A stretch of DNA of 7,900 nt from an uncultured Muribaculaceae bacterium (GCA_910584185.1 CAJTYC010000093.1:1-7900), one strand, 5' to 3'; shown: positions 1 through 6,625, numbered from the stretch's first letter. Notes: generated by a model not told the origin, from the sequence alone. Made by a program: numbers and translations.

Positions 1-233
1 GGCACGTGTGTTACCATCGTTTATTTCCGGGGTGCGCCACGGTGGGCGACTGATTTGTAAGTAACGATTAAAAAATAACCAAGTTATTTTTTAATCGTTA
101 ATAAACTTATTTTATGTTTTAACAAAGAGATAATAGCAGGTGTTCAATTTAGGAATATAAAATTAAGGGACCATCTTATAAAAAATTGGCGTAGTCTAAA
201 TTGACCGGCTACCGGCGCGAGATTGGACTCTGA
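1..233. other. Intergenic leader region, no assignable gene
   Basis: Bases 1-60 are open in frame 1 up to a TAA at 58-60 and could be the last 19 codons of an upstream gene. Frames 2 and 3 also stay open nearly as long (stops at 62-64 and 51-53), and none of the three peptides is recognisable. From 101 to 233 the sequence is AT-rich apart from a GC-rich patch near 203-220 containing a doubled ACCGGC. No second gene is supported here. Confidence 0.4.
62..100. terminator. Perfect 18-bp AT-rich stem-loop, probable bidirectional terminator
   Basis: Positions 62-79 and 83-100 are exact reverse complements (18 bp) around a 3-base loop, CAA. The arms end in A-runs and T-runs, so either strand would carry a run of U in the descending arm. 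It lies just after a possible upstream stop codon at 58-60. The stem is low in GC, so it could instead be a palindromic protein-binding site. Confidence 0.5.
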
Positions 234-265
234 TTTGTTTTTTTAAAACGTATATCGTAATTTTG
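234..265 (+). promoter_or_regulatory. Bacteroidota-type promoter abutting the permease start codon
   Basis: TTTG at 234-237, a 20-base spacer and TAATTTTG at 258-265 match the primary sigma factor consensus of Bacteroidota (TTTG near -33, TAnnTTTG near -7). With the usual geometry transcription would begin around 270-271, which is the A of the ATG at 270. That would give a leaderless or nearly leaderless message. No Shine-Dalgarno sequence could fit between this -7 box and the ATG. Confidence 0.6.
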
Positions 266-269
266 TGTC

Positions 270-1511
270 ATGAAGTTTTCATTGTTTGTAGCAAGGAGGC
301 TCTCACTCTCGTCGGGTGGGCGCAAAAGTTCACCAGCCATAAAGGTGTCGGTGACAGCCGTGGCCCTGTCGGTGGCGGTGATGATTGCGGCGGTGGCTAT
401 CGTGCTCGGGTTCAAGCGCGAGATTCGCGATAAGGTAATCGGCTTCAATTCGCACATATCGGTTTATGCCCTGCCCACACACGAGAACGAAGACAACGTA
501 TTCACCCTCACACCATCGATGCGCGAGCTGCTCGACAACGAGCCGTTTGTGACCGACTATAGCCTCGAAGCCTCGATACCGGCCATATTCAAGACACCCG
601 GCGATTTCAAAGGCATTTACCTGCGCACGCTCAACGGGACCTCGACAAGCACGTTCATAAAGAAAAATCTGGAAAAAGGCAAGATACCCGACTATACAAA
701 GGCTGAGAACGGCAACAAGATAGTGATATCGCGCATAGCTGCCGACGAACTCGGACTCAAGCCGGGCGACAAGATTGACACATATTTCATATCAGACGAC
801 GTGAGAGTGCGCCGACTCGAAGTGAGCGGCATCTACAATTCACATTTTGACTCGTATGACGGTGTTATAGCCTATGGTGCGCTCCCTCTCGTGCAGAAGC
901 TCGCAGGGGTGCTACCTACGCAAGGCACCAGCCTGCAGATTCACACCGATGATTTCAACAGGGTGCAGGAATATACGCAAACGCTCAATGAAGACTTGAC
1001 GCAGGCGATAGCCAACGGACTGATATACCGACAATATACTGTAGACAACGCGCTTAACCAGGGCGCGGCATATTTCAACTGGCTTTCACTTCTCGACGCA
1101 AACGTGATTGTGATACTCACGCTGATGGCCATAGTGGCGATTGCCACGCTTATATCGGGCATGCTTATTTTGATACTCGACAAGAAGAGTTTCATAGGCG
1201 TGGCTCGCGCCATGGGTGCATCGATAGGCCAGGTGCGCGAGGTGTTTATATTTCTCGCCTTGAAAGTTGCCTTTATCGGATTGCTTATAGGCAATATATT
1301 GTCCATTGCCGTGCTGTGGGCGCAGGAGCGTTGGCACTTTCTGCCGCTCGATGCCGATGCTTATTACATAGACTTCGTGCCTGTGCAGCTCGATGCATGG
1401 TGGATATTGCTGCTCAATGCCATTTGCTTCGTGCTTATTTACATTGCCCTGATACTCCCCTCTCGATTTGTGGCCGGCATATCGCCCACCGACGCCATGC
1501 GCACTGAGTGA
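270..1511 (+). CDS. LolC/LolE-type FtsX-fold ABC transporter permease
   Basis: This 413-aa inner-membrane protein has the layout of the MacB/LolC/LolE permease family. A short cytoplasmic N-terminus carries an ARR motif (residues 8-10). Transmembrane helix 1 (about 24-48) is followed by a periplasmic domain of roughly 225 residues. Three further helices lie at about 279-303, 325-350 and 377-398. The RAMGAS motif (313-318) and the C-terminal ISPTDAMR (404-411) are typical of FtsX-domain permeases. Family members use ATP hydrolysed by a LolD-like subunit to extract lipoproteins from the inner membrane toward the outer membrane. No ATPase or LolA gene is nearby, so the partner must be encoded elsewhere. 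The start at 270 puts the ARR motif where family members usually have it. Other MacB-like roles cannot be excluded from sequence alone. Confidence 0.92.
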   Translation: MKFSLFVARRLSLSSGGRKSSPAIKVSVTAVALSVAVMIAAVAIVLGFKREIRDKVIGFNSHISVYALPTHENEDNVFTLTPSMRELLDNEPFVTDYSLEASIPAIFKTPGDFKGIYLRTLNGTSTSTFIKKNLEKGKIPDYTKAENGNKIVISRIAADELGLKPGDKIDTYFISDDVRVRRLEVSGIYNSHFDSYDGVIAYGALPLVQKLAGVLPTQGTSLQIHTDDFNRVQEYTQTLNEDLTQAIANGLIYRQYTVDNALNQGAAYFNWLSLLDANVIVILTLMAIVAIATLISGMLILILDKKSFIGVARAMGASIGQVREVFIFLALKVAFIGLLIGNILSIAVLWAQERWHFLPLDADAYYIDFVPVQLDAWWILLLNAICFVLIYIALILPSRFVAGISPTDAMRTE

Positions 1512-1805
1512 GTTGATAGTAGGCCGCGCTTTTTATTGCGACACTGATACCTCAGGTTCGGCCCCGGCGACAGCCTTTTTTTGTGAGTCAGGGCCTTAGA
1601 TTGGGCCTTAGTAGTTTGGCTGTTTGGTTGTTGTGTTTTCGGTTTGCAATTATTTCATATTTTTATGACCGGGCAATAAACCAAACCGATAATTGAGAGT
1701 CTAATGATTAGGTGATTACATATTTATTTCACTTTAAAATAAACTAAAGACATAAATTAGATGCTGTGTCTGATTTGGTCTCTTCCACTCAAAAACCAGA
1801 CAATC
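1512..1805. other. 294-bp intergenic spacer with small repeats and a weak hairpin
   Basis: No gene is supported here. GGGCCTTAG occurs twice 12 bases apart (1591-1599 and 1603-1611). The first copy can pair its GGGCC (1591-1595) with GGCCC at 1560-1564 across a T-rich loop, but no T-run follows, so it is not a convincing terminator for the permease gene. CGGTTTG at 1640-1646 is the exact reverse complement of CAAACCG at 1682-1688, with an inner TCATA/TATGA stem. The last 120 bases are AT-rich. TAAATTAG at 1753-1760 is one base away from TAnnTTTG but has no good -33 partner, so the lipoprotein promoter is undefined. Confidence 0.5.
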
Positions 1806-2093
1806 ATGAGACTTATAAATATATTACTTTGTGGATTCGCGTTGGTGTGCATGACAAGTTGCAACAGCCCGTCAGCCGATGGCAAGAAGGCTGCGGAGTT
1901 GGCCATGGAGATGCGCGATGTGAACCTTGACCACAGCTATGATTCAGACGAGGTGCAGCAGGCCGCCAAAGCCTACGATGAGTTTGCGAGCGAATGCCGC
2001 AAGAAATATGATGGCGACCCCAAATCCATGGAGGAGTTTGAGGCCGCCTTTAACGACGCCATAAAGGCTGATATGCAGAAGCAGCCCAACTGA
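1806..2093 (+). CDS. Small lipoprotein of unknown function
   Basis: The 95-aa product begins with a classic lipoprotein signal: Arg2, a hydrophobic stretch (residues 3-16) and a lipobox ending in Thr-Ser-Cys, with Cys19 as the predicted lipidated residue. The mature chain of 77 residues is hydrophilic, rich in Asp, Glu, Lys and Ala, and probably mostly helical. Residues after the cysteine (Asn-Ser-Pro-Ser) do not form the acidic surface-export signal known from Bacteroidota lipoproteins, so a periplasm-facing location is inferred. The frame is open back to an ATG at 1761, but only the ATG at 1806 puts the signal peptide at the N-terminus. I do not recognise the family. It ends 36 bases from the end of the opposing tex gene, with a hairpin across its stop codon. 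Confidence 0.8.
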   Translation: MRLINILLCGFALVCMTSCNSPSADGKKAAELAMEMRDVNLDHSYDSDEVQQAAKAYDEFASECRKKYDGDPKSMEEFEAAFNDAIKADMQKQPN

Positions 2094-2117
2094 TGCCCGT
2101 GAAGGCATCAGTTGGGC
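2084..2117. terminator. Strong hairpin between convergent lipoprotein and tex genes
   Basis: Positions 2084-2097 and 2104-2117 form a perfect 14-bp GC-rich stem with a 6-base loop (CGTGAA). The left arm includes the last three sense codons and the TGA (2091-2093) of the lipoprotein gene; the tex stop lies 12 bases beyond the right arm. Neither side has a proper T-run, so it may act as a bidirectional 3'-end stabiliser or a processing boundary rather than a textbook intrinsic terminator. Confidence 0.7.
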
Positions 2118-2128
2118 CGCTGCGCTGA

Positions 2129-4276
2129 TTAATCGAGGTGCAGCATAGACAGGCTGATACGCCCCCTGGCGGGATCTATCTCCACAACTTCGACCTCCAC
2201 TATCTGACCAAGGTGCAACACATCTGACGCCGAATTGAGTCGTCTTCTCGATATCTTGGAGATATGGAGAAGCCCGTTTTCGTGTATGCCGAGGTTTATG
2301 AACGCTCCGAAAGCTGTGATGTTCTCCACCACTCCGGGCAGGCGCATGCCGAGGTACAGCTGGTCGAACGAGTCAATGGCCGGCACGAACATCTGCACAT
2401 CATCGCGCCTGGGGTCGCGGCCGGGTTTGCGCAGTTCCATTATAATGTCATACATTGTATCAAGACCGCCAATTCCTTTTGCGGCCAGCAGCTCCACATC
2501 AATACTATTGAGCAACGCATCGTTGGCCACGAGATCTTCGGCCTTCACTCCCACCGATGCCGCCATGGCCTTGACCAGGGGGTAGCTCTCAGGATGAATG
2601 CCCGTATTGTCGAGTGGCTCCGGGCCATCGGCTATGCGCAAGAAACCTGCACACTGCTCGAAAGCCTTGGCCCCGAGACGCGGCACATCAAGAAGATCGC
2701 GTCGCGACGCAAAGGGGCCATTATCACGCCTGTAGTTCACAATATTTGTGGCAAGCGTCTTGCCTATGCCCGACACATATTGCAATAGACTTGCAGAGGC
2801 TGTGTTGAGGTCAACACCCACGCTGTTTACACAACTCATCACCGTATAGTCGAGCGCCGACTTCAGCGCGGTCTGGTCCACGTCATGCTGATACTGCCCC
2901 ACCCCTATCGACTTCGGGTCAATTTTGACAAGTTCTGCAAGCGGGTCAATAAGCCGGCGCCCTATCGACACAGCACCGCGCACAGTCACATCCTTGTCGG
3001 GAAACTCAGCACGCGCAAGCTCGGAAGCAGAATAAACCGACGCGCCATCCTCGCTAACCACGAATATCGCATCAGAGTCCATAAGACCCGACTGATGCAG
3101 GAAACGTTCGGTTTCGCGCGAGGCTGTGCCGCTGCCAAGAGCTATCGCATCGAGGTCAAAATTAGCGATCATTGCCGACAACGTGGCGGCGGCACCCTCG
3201 GTATCATTGCGTGGCACAGCCGGATAAATCACATCCTCTCCAAGCAGATTACCCTGCTCATCGAGAGCCACCACTTTGCAACCGGTACGGAATCCGGGGT
3301 CAATAGCGAGCACCCGGCGCCCCTTGAGCGGCGCAGCCAAGAGAAGCTGCCGCAGGTTATCGGCAAATATATCTATGGCCACACGGTCGGCCTCCTCCTT
3401 AAGCGAGGCAGAAATCTCATTCTCTACCGATGGGCGCAACAGTCGCTTGGACGCATCAGCCACAGCCCCGGCTATTATCAATGCACACTCACCCTTGGCC
3501 ATCTGTGGCATAAAAGCATCTGCGAGCGACTCCTCAAGCGATTTACCGGGCGATTTAAGCTCATAGCGCACCTTGAGCAATCCCTCACGTTCGGCACGCC
3601 TTATAGCCAGGTATCGGTGAGAGGGAATGCCGCGCAGACGCTGGTTGAAATCTGCATATTGAGCATATGGAGAAGCATATAATTCGGCATCCTTATCCTT
3701 AGCCGGGTGACACACAATAGAGGCATTGCGGCGATACTCGTTGCGTGTGATGTTGCGGAGTCGTGCATTGTCGGCAGCCCATTCGGCTATTATGTCGCTG
3801 GCACCGGCCAAAGCGTCATCTTTACCTTTCACTTTCTTGCCGTCGATAAACTTCATAGCCAAACCCGCACAGTCTCCCGTGCGCGAAGACATAATCATCT
3901 TTGCCAATGGCTCGAGGCCCTTATCGCGTGCCATGGTGCCTCGGGTATGCTTCTTGGGCTTGAAAGGTGCATAAATATCCTCCACATCCGTGAGCGTACG
4001 GGCAGAGTGAAGCCGCTCCTCGAGCTGCTGGTTCATTGCCCCGGCATTCTCGATAGCTGTCCGCACGAACTCCTTGCGTGCATATAGATTGCGCACCAGC
4101 ACCAACGCAGACTCGACATCGCGCACTGCCACCTCGGAAAGGCCTCCTGTCATCTCCTTGCGATAGCGGCTGATAAACGGCACCGTGGCACCATCATCAA
4201 GAAGTCTTACAGTGGCATCGACAGACCTATACGGGAGTCCAAGCCTCGTTGCCACATCCTTAACTAATTCCTGCAT
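2129..4276 (-). CDS. tex: Tex-family S1 RNA-binding transcription accessory protein
   Basis: This 715-aa protein shows the full Tex architecture. The N-terminal helical Tex domain carries the family signature VPFISRYRKE at residues 32-41. A YqgF/RNase H-like fold starts at about 320, with AIDPGFRTG at 324-332. The signature SEDGASVYSASELA lies at 408-421, and GVGQYQHDV at 458-466. Helix-hairpin-helix segments occupy about 490-550 (VSGIGK at 501-506), and a C-terminal S1 domain about 640-712. Family members are cytoplasmic nucleic-acid-binding proteins related to eukaryotic Spt6 and are implicated in transcription and RNA metabolism. The length is slightly below the 770 or so residues of proteobacterial Tex but all domains are present. 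It is transcribed alone, convergent with the lipoprotein gene. The start at 4276 matches the usual family N-terminus. Confidence 0.97.
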   Translation of the reverse strand: MQELVKDVATRLGLPYRSVDATVRLLDDGATVPFISRYRKEMTGGLSEVAVRDVESALVLVRNLYARKEFVRTAIENAGAMNQQLEERLHSARTLTDVEDIYAPFKPKKHTRGTMARDKGLEPLAKMIMSSRTGDCAGLAMKFIDGKKVKGKDDALAGASDIIAEWAADNARLRNITRNEYRRNASIVCHPAKDKDAELYASPYAQYADFNQRLRGIPSHRYLAIRRAEREGLLKVRYELKSPGKSLEESLADAFMPQMAKGECALIIAGAVADASKRLLRPSVENEISASLKEEADRVAIDIFADNLRQLLLAAPLKGRRVLAIDPGFRTGCKVVALDEQGNLLGEDVIYPAVPRNDTEGAAATLSAMIANFDLDAIALGSGTASRETERFLHQSGLMDSDAIFVVSEDGASVYSASELARAEFPDKDVTVRGAVSIGRRLIDPLAELVKIDPKSIGVGQYQHDVDQTALKSALDYTVMSCVNSVGVDLNTASASLLQYVSGIGKTLATNIVNYRRDNGPFASRRDLLDVPRLGAKAFEQCAGFLRIADGPEPLDNTGIHPESYPLVKAMAASVGVKAEDLVANDALLNSIDVELLAAKGIGGLDTMYDIIMELRKPGRDPRRDDVQMFVPAIDSFDQLYLGMRLPGVVENITAFGAFINLGIHENGLLHISKISRRRLNSASDVLHLGQIVEVEVVEIDPARGRISLSMLHLD

Positions 4277-4326
4277 TTAAAGACAAAATAACAATAATAA
4301 GCTCTCTGCGAGCCACTTCTTTGATT

Positions 4327-4355
4327 CAAACCTATTTCGGGCGTACAAAAAACAA
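4327..4355 (-). promoter_or_regulatory. Candidate proximal promoter for tex
   Basis: Read on the minus strand, TTG (4355-4353), an 18-base spacer and TAGGTTTG (4334-4327) resemble the Bacteroidota TTG...TAnnTTTG promoter. The -7 box is a full match; the spacer is one base shorter than the usual 19-21. Transcription would begin near 4321, giving a tex leader of about 45 nt. Confidence 0.45.
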
Positions 4356-4376
4356 CCCATATGAGTTTTTCTAATG

Positions 4377-4405
4377 CAAATATAAACAAAAAAACAATAT
4401 TCCAA
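4377..4405 (-). promoter_or_regulatory. Candidate distal promoter for tex
   Basis: On the minus strand the box TATATTTG (4384-4377) is a perfect TAnnTTTG match. A TTG at 4405-4403 lies 18 bases upstream of it. It is 50 bases further out than the proximal candidate, so tex may have two start sites or only one of the two may be real. Confidence 0.35.
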
Positions 4406-4601
4406 GCACTCTCGCAAAAAGAAATGTGGCTAAAAATAAGATAAAAGAGCAAAATAACGCCCCAACAACAATATGCAGTCACCTACAGAAATGTTAAATG
4501 GAAATTCTAAACCGGTGAATTAACTAAATAAAATTTAAATGATTGATATAATGTTAAAATCAAAAAACCAACAGGTACAGCAAACGTTCTAAAGATACAA
4601 A

Positions 4602-4722
4602 GCAATATGGATAGATTGCTGTGGGATTCGTGAGAATGTCGCAGTGAGCAAAGTTTAGTTAGATATAGTTTATAGTGGAATCCGGGTGGGCTGCGCGCGA
4701 GCGTGGCCCACCCACTTGTTTT
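4602..4722 (+). ncRNA. Possible small RNA ending in a GC-rich terminator
   Basis: A plus-strand terminator-like hairpin (4684-4713) has no plus-strand protein gene before it, because tex reads the other way. The preceding 80 bases can fold: GCAAT/ATTGC at 4602-4606 and 4615-4619, and ATTC/GAAT at 4626-4629 and 4634-4637 around a GTGA (GNRA-type) loop inside a TTGCT/AGCAA outer stem. GGATTC (4624-4629) can instead pair with GAATCC (4678-4683), giving two exclusive folds. I found no good plus-strand promoter in front, and the 5' end is a guess. I do not recognise the RNA; a 6S-like RNA or a leader element are alternatives. Confidence 0.25.
4684..4722 (+). terminator. GC-rich hairpin followed by a T-run
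   Basis: GGGTGGGC at 4684-4691 pairs exactly with GCCCACCC at 4706-4713, with an inner CGC/GCG stem across a symmetric internal loop. TTGTTTT follows at 4716-4722. This is the intrinsic terminator pattern on the plus strand only; the minus-strand side has no T-run. Confidence 0.55.
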
Positions 4723-4730
4723 ATAGATAC

Positions 4731-4777
4731 TTACATTGAATGTCCGCAGGTGTCCCCCGCGGCAGTGGTCAATGTAA
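4731..4777 (+). other. 47-base two-tier hairpin of unknown role
   Basis: TTACATTGA (4731-4739) is the exact reverse complement of TCAATGTAA (4769-4777). Inside, CCGC (4744-4747) pairs with GCGG (4759-4762), with two more pairs past a one-base bulge and a C-rich loop. The structure begins just 9 bases after the T-run of the preceding terminator-like hairpin. No T-run follows it, so it is more likely a structured RNA or operator than a terminator. Confidence 0.4.
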
Positions 4778-4809
4778 ATTACCTGTTGAAGTGTTAAATT
4801 ACACTCCTT

Positions 4810-4831
4810 TTATTGTCGTCTTATTGTCGTC
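4810..4831. repeat. Tandem 11-bp duplication at the edge of an inverted repeat
   Basis: TTATTGTCGTC occurs twice head to tail, at 4810-4820 and 4821-4831. The second copy runs into the left arm of the large inverted repeat, whose outermost bases are GTCGTC. This suggests slippage or duplication at the end of the element. Confidence 0.85.
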
Positions 4832-4968
4832 GGCGGCGCCTCCTCCCCCCCAGTTCGCGATGCAACGTCGCGAAGCCACGGGGAGGAAGGAGCTTCCGGC
4901 GATGATAATATAGAATATGTGAGTTAGCTGACGTTGCATCGCGAACCGGAGGAGGCGCCGCTGACGAC
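4826..4968. repeat. 143-bp inverted-repeat element with nested hairpins
   Basis: Left arm 4826-4869 and right arm 4930-4968 are reverse complements over segments of 6, 14 and 17 bp (37 Watson-Crick pairs plus one G-T wobble). They are interrupted only by a C-rich bulge at 4847-4852 opposite one base. The central 60 bases hold GGAAG/CTTCC (4885-4889 and 4893-4897). The left arm can alternatively fold locally: TCCTCCCC (4841-4848) with GGGGAGGA (4880-4887), enclosing TTCGCGA (4854-4860) with TCGCGAA (4868-4874). It has no coding capacity and no obvious flanking target duplication. It could be a small non-autonomous or REP-like palindromic element, or a structured leader region; a 15-base piece of an arm recurs at 6611-6625. 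Confidence 0.8.
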
Positions 4969-5172
4969 CCCAAAGATGCGTATATGCTGTGTACTCCCTC
5001 TATAACCTCTATCTTAGGGTGCGCAACTTTATGCTATAATATTTTGTTTTAATTTTAGTTATATGTTATGGTGTTTTTTATTAGACTTCGTCTTGGAAAA
5101 TGCACATCTATTGATGCTCTATTTTCAATAGAAACCACCTTCATATACCCAAAATTCGGTCATCTTAAAGTC
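4969..5172 (+). other. Leader region upstream of pyruvate kinase
   Basis: No gene is seen here. AT-rich sequence around 5029-5064 is the likely promoter zone, including GCTATAAT at 5033-5040 and TTTTG at 5042-5046, but no complete TTG/TAnnTTTG pair at correct spacing was found. CTATTGA (5108-5114) and TCAATAG (5125-5131) form a perfect 7-bp stem with a 10-base loop 42 bases before the pyk ATG. The pyk frame stays open back to an ATG at 5068, but the added residues have no counterpart in the family. Confidence 0.4.
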
Positions 5173-6588
5173 ATGCAGAAATTCACTAAAATTGTCGCCA
5201 CCGTTTCTGACAAGCGTTGCGATGTAGAGTTTATAAAGGAGCTCGCTGCTGCGGGCGTCAATGTGGTGCGTATGAATTCGGCTCATCTTGATTATGAGGG
5301 ATTCAGCAAAATCATAAGCAATGTCAGGGCTGCGTCAGCGTCGCTTGCCGTAATGCTCGACACGAAGGGTCCGGAGATACGCACCACCGTGACTACCGAT
5401 GGTGAACCTATATCGTTCGCGACCGGCAATGTGGTGCAAATCGTGGGTGATGCGGAGGGATTGACCTCTACCGATCGAATATGTGTCAATTATGCCAACA
5501 TTGCACGGGTGCTTCGTGCCGGTGACCGTCTTCTCATAGATGATGGAGAGGTGGAGTTTGCGGTGACTTCGGTATGCAATGGCGTGGTGATGGCTGTTGC
5601 GGAGAACGATGGCGTGCTCGGTTCGCGCAAGAGTGTTAACCTGCCGGGCGTCAGTATTGACTTGCCGGCTGTGACCGAACGTGACCGCCGCAACATCGGT
5701 TTCGGAGTTAAGCTTGGCGTCGATTTCATAGCGCATTCGTTCGTGCGTTCGGCGGCCGATGTCAAGGAGGTGCAGGATATTCTTGACAGTCTCGGTGCCG
5801 ACACAAAGATTATATCGAAGATTGAGAATCAGGAAGGCATTGACAATTTCGATGAGATTTTGTCGGCATCATATGGTATAATGGTAGCACGCGGAGACCT
5901 TGGCATTGAGGTTGCGGCAGAGCGCATACCCGGCATACAGGCTATGATGATACATAAGTGCATCACTGCCCACAAGCCTGTGATTGTAGCCACCCAGATG
6001 CTTCACACCATGATTGAGCATCCGCGTCCCACACGTGCCGAGATTTCAGATGTGGCCAATGCGGTGTATCAGCGGGCTGACGCCATGATGCTTTCGGGCG
6101 AGACAGCCTATGGCAAGTATCCGATAGAGGCTGTTCGCACCATGACCAATGTGGCGAGAGAGGTGGAATCTTCGCTTCGCGAGAAGATGGATGTGCCACC
6201 GCTTGTGGACCGCGATATAACTTCATTTCTGGCTCACGAAGCTGTGATGTCGGGAAATAAGGTTAACACCAAGGCGATATTCACCGATGCATATCGTGGT
6301 GTTTCGACACGTTTCATTGCATCGTTCAGGGGCAGCAACCCTACGTTTGCCATATGTCATAACTATGGGGTGATGCGTTGGTTGGCGCTGAGTTATGGTG
6401 TCACTGCGTATCTATATGGAGAGAACGAGAATTTCCGTCCCGGGCATTCGGTAGAGGCAGTCAGGCGCATCGTGGCCGACGGACATCTTGGCATGAACGA
6501 CCGCATAGCCTATCTGACCGGCAACAGCAGCGGAGCCCGGGCGCTGGAGATACTTACCCCCACCGAGATACTTGAGGAGGACATTTAA
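5173..6588 (+). CDS. pyk: Pyruvate kinase
   Basis: This 471-aa cytoplasmic enzyme catalyses the final ATP-forming step of glycolysis, transferring phosphate from phosphoenolpyruvate to ADP. The barrel motifs are all present. Arg33, Asn35, Ser36 and His38 lie in the first active-site motif, which reads RMNSAH instead of the commoner RxNFSH. LDTKGPEIRT is at 62-71, the catalytic Lys216 and metal ligand Glu218 are in SKIENQEG (215-222), and Asp242 is in ARGDLG. ATQML (273-277), PTRAE (286-290) and SGET (308-311) follow. Glu68 in GPEIR is the residue that in other pyruvate kinases goes with potassium dependence. The B domain lies at about 72-165 and the C domain after about 335, with no extra C-terminal phosphohistidine-type domain. 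The start at 5173 is preferred over 5068 because the protein then begins at the first conserved strand, TKIVATVS. Confidence 0.97.
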   Translation: MQKFTKIVATVSDKRCDVEFIKELAAAGVNVVRMNSAHLDYEGFSKIISNVRAASASLAVMLDTKGPEIRTTVTTDGEPISFATGNVVQIVGDAEGLTSTDRICVNYANIARVLRAGDRLLIDDGEVEFAVTSVCNGVVMAVAENDGVLGSRKSVNLPGVSIDLPAVTERDRRNIGFGVKLGVDFIAHSFVRSAADVKEVQDILDSLGADTKIISKIENQEGIDNFDEILSASYGIMVARGDLGIEVAAERIPGIQAMMIHKCITAHKPVIVATQMLHTMIEHPRPTRAEISDVANAVYQRADAMMLSGETAYGKYPIEAVRTMTNVAREVESSLREKMDVPPLVDRDITSFLAHEAVMSGNKVNTKAIFTDAYRGVSTRFIASFRGSNPTFAICHNYGVMRWLALSYGVTAYLYGENENFRPGHSVEAVRRIVADGHLGMNDRIAYLTGNSSGARALEILTPTEILEEDI

Positions 6589-6610
6589 TGCATAGCGCAC
6601 TGGGGGCAAA

Positions 6611-6625
6611 GAGGCGCCGCCGACG
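6611..6625. repeat. 15-base copy of an arm of the pre-pyk inverted repeat
   Basis: GAGGCGCCGCCGACG at 6611-6625 is identical to the reverse complement of 4829-4843 in the left arm of the 143-bp element. It differs at one position from the corresponding right-arm sequence (4952-4966). It lies between the pyk stop and the promoter of the next gene, so related sequence flanks pyk on both sides. It may be a remnant of a second element copy, or a chance match helped by the GGCGCC palindrome. Confidence 0.5.

Noticed and set aside
1..60. Possible 3' end of an upstream gene ending at TAA 58-60
   Set aside because: All three frames are open for 50 or more bases and none of the peptides is recognisable, so no frame can be chosen.
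1761..1805. Longer start for the lipoprotein at ATG 1761
   Set aside because: It would bury the signal peptide 15 residues in; the ATG at 1806 gives a standard lipoprotein N-terminus.
2235..4087. Several plus-strand open frames opposite tex, including one of 265 codons
   Set aside because: They are antisense to a clearly conserved gene, have no recognisable domains, and arise from its codon bias.
4264..4482. A 72-codon minus-strand frame overlapping the tex start
   Set aside because: It covers the two candidate tex promoters, is Cys/Phe/Trp-rich as expected of translated AT-rich DNA, and resembles no protein family.
4991..5046. Weak resemblance to the 58-bp tandem unit (shared GTACTCCCT, then CTT and TGCG at similar spacing), plus TTTATTAGACT at 5077-5087 shared with 7826-7836
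   Set aside because: Exact matches are only 9 and 11 bases, expected by chance in AT-rich DNA of this length, and the longer alignment needs several gaps.
5068..5172. N-terminal extension of pyruvate kinase from ATG 5068
   Set aside because: The extra 35 residues have no counterpart in the family; the ATG at 5173 sits directly before the first conserved strand.
5963..6226. Minus-strand frame of 87 codons inside pyk
   Set aside because: It is antisense to conserved catalytic motifs of pyruvate kinase and lacks any independent support.
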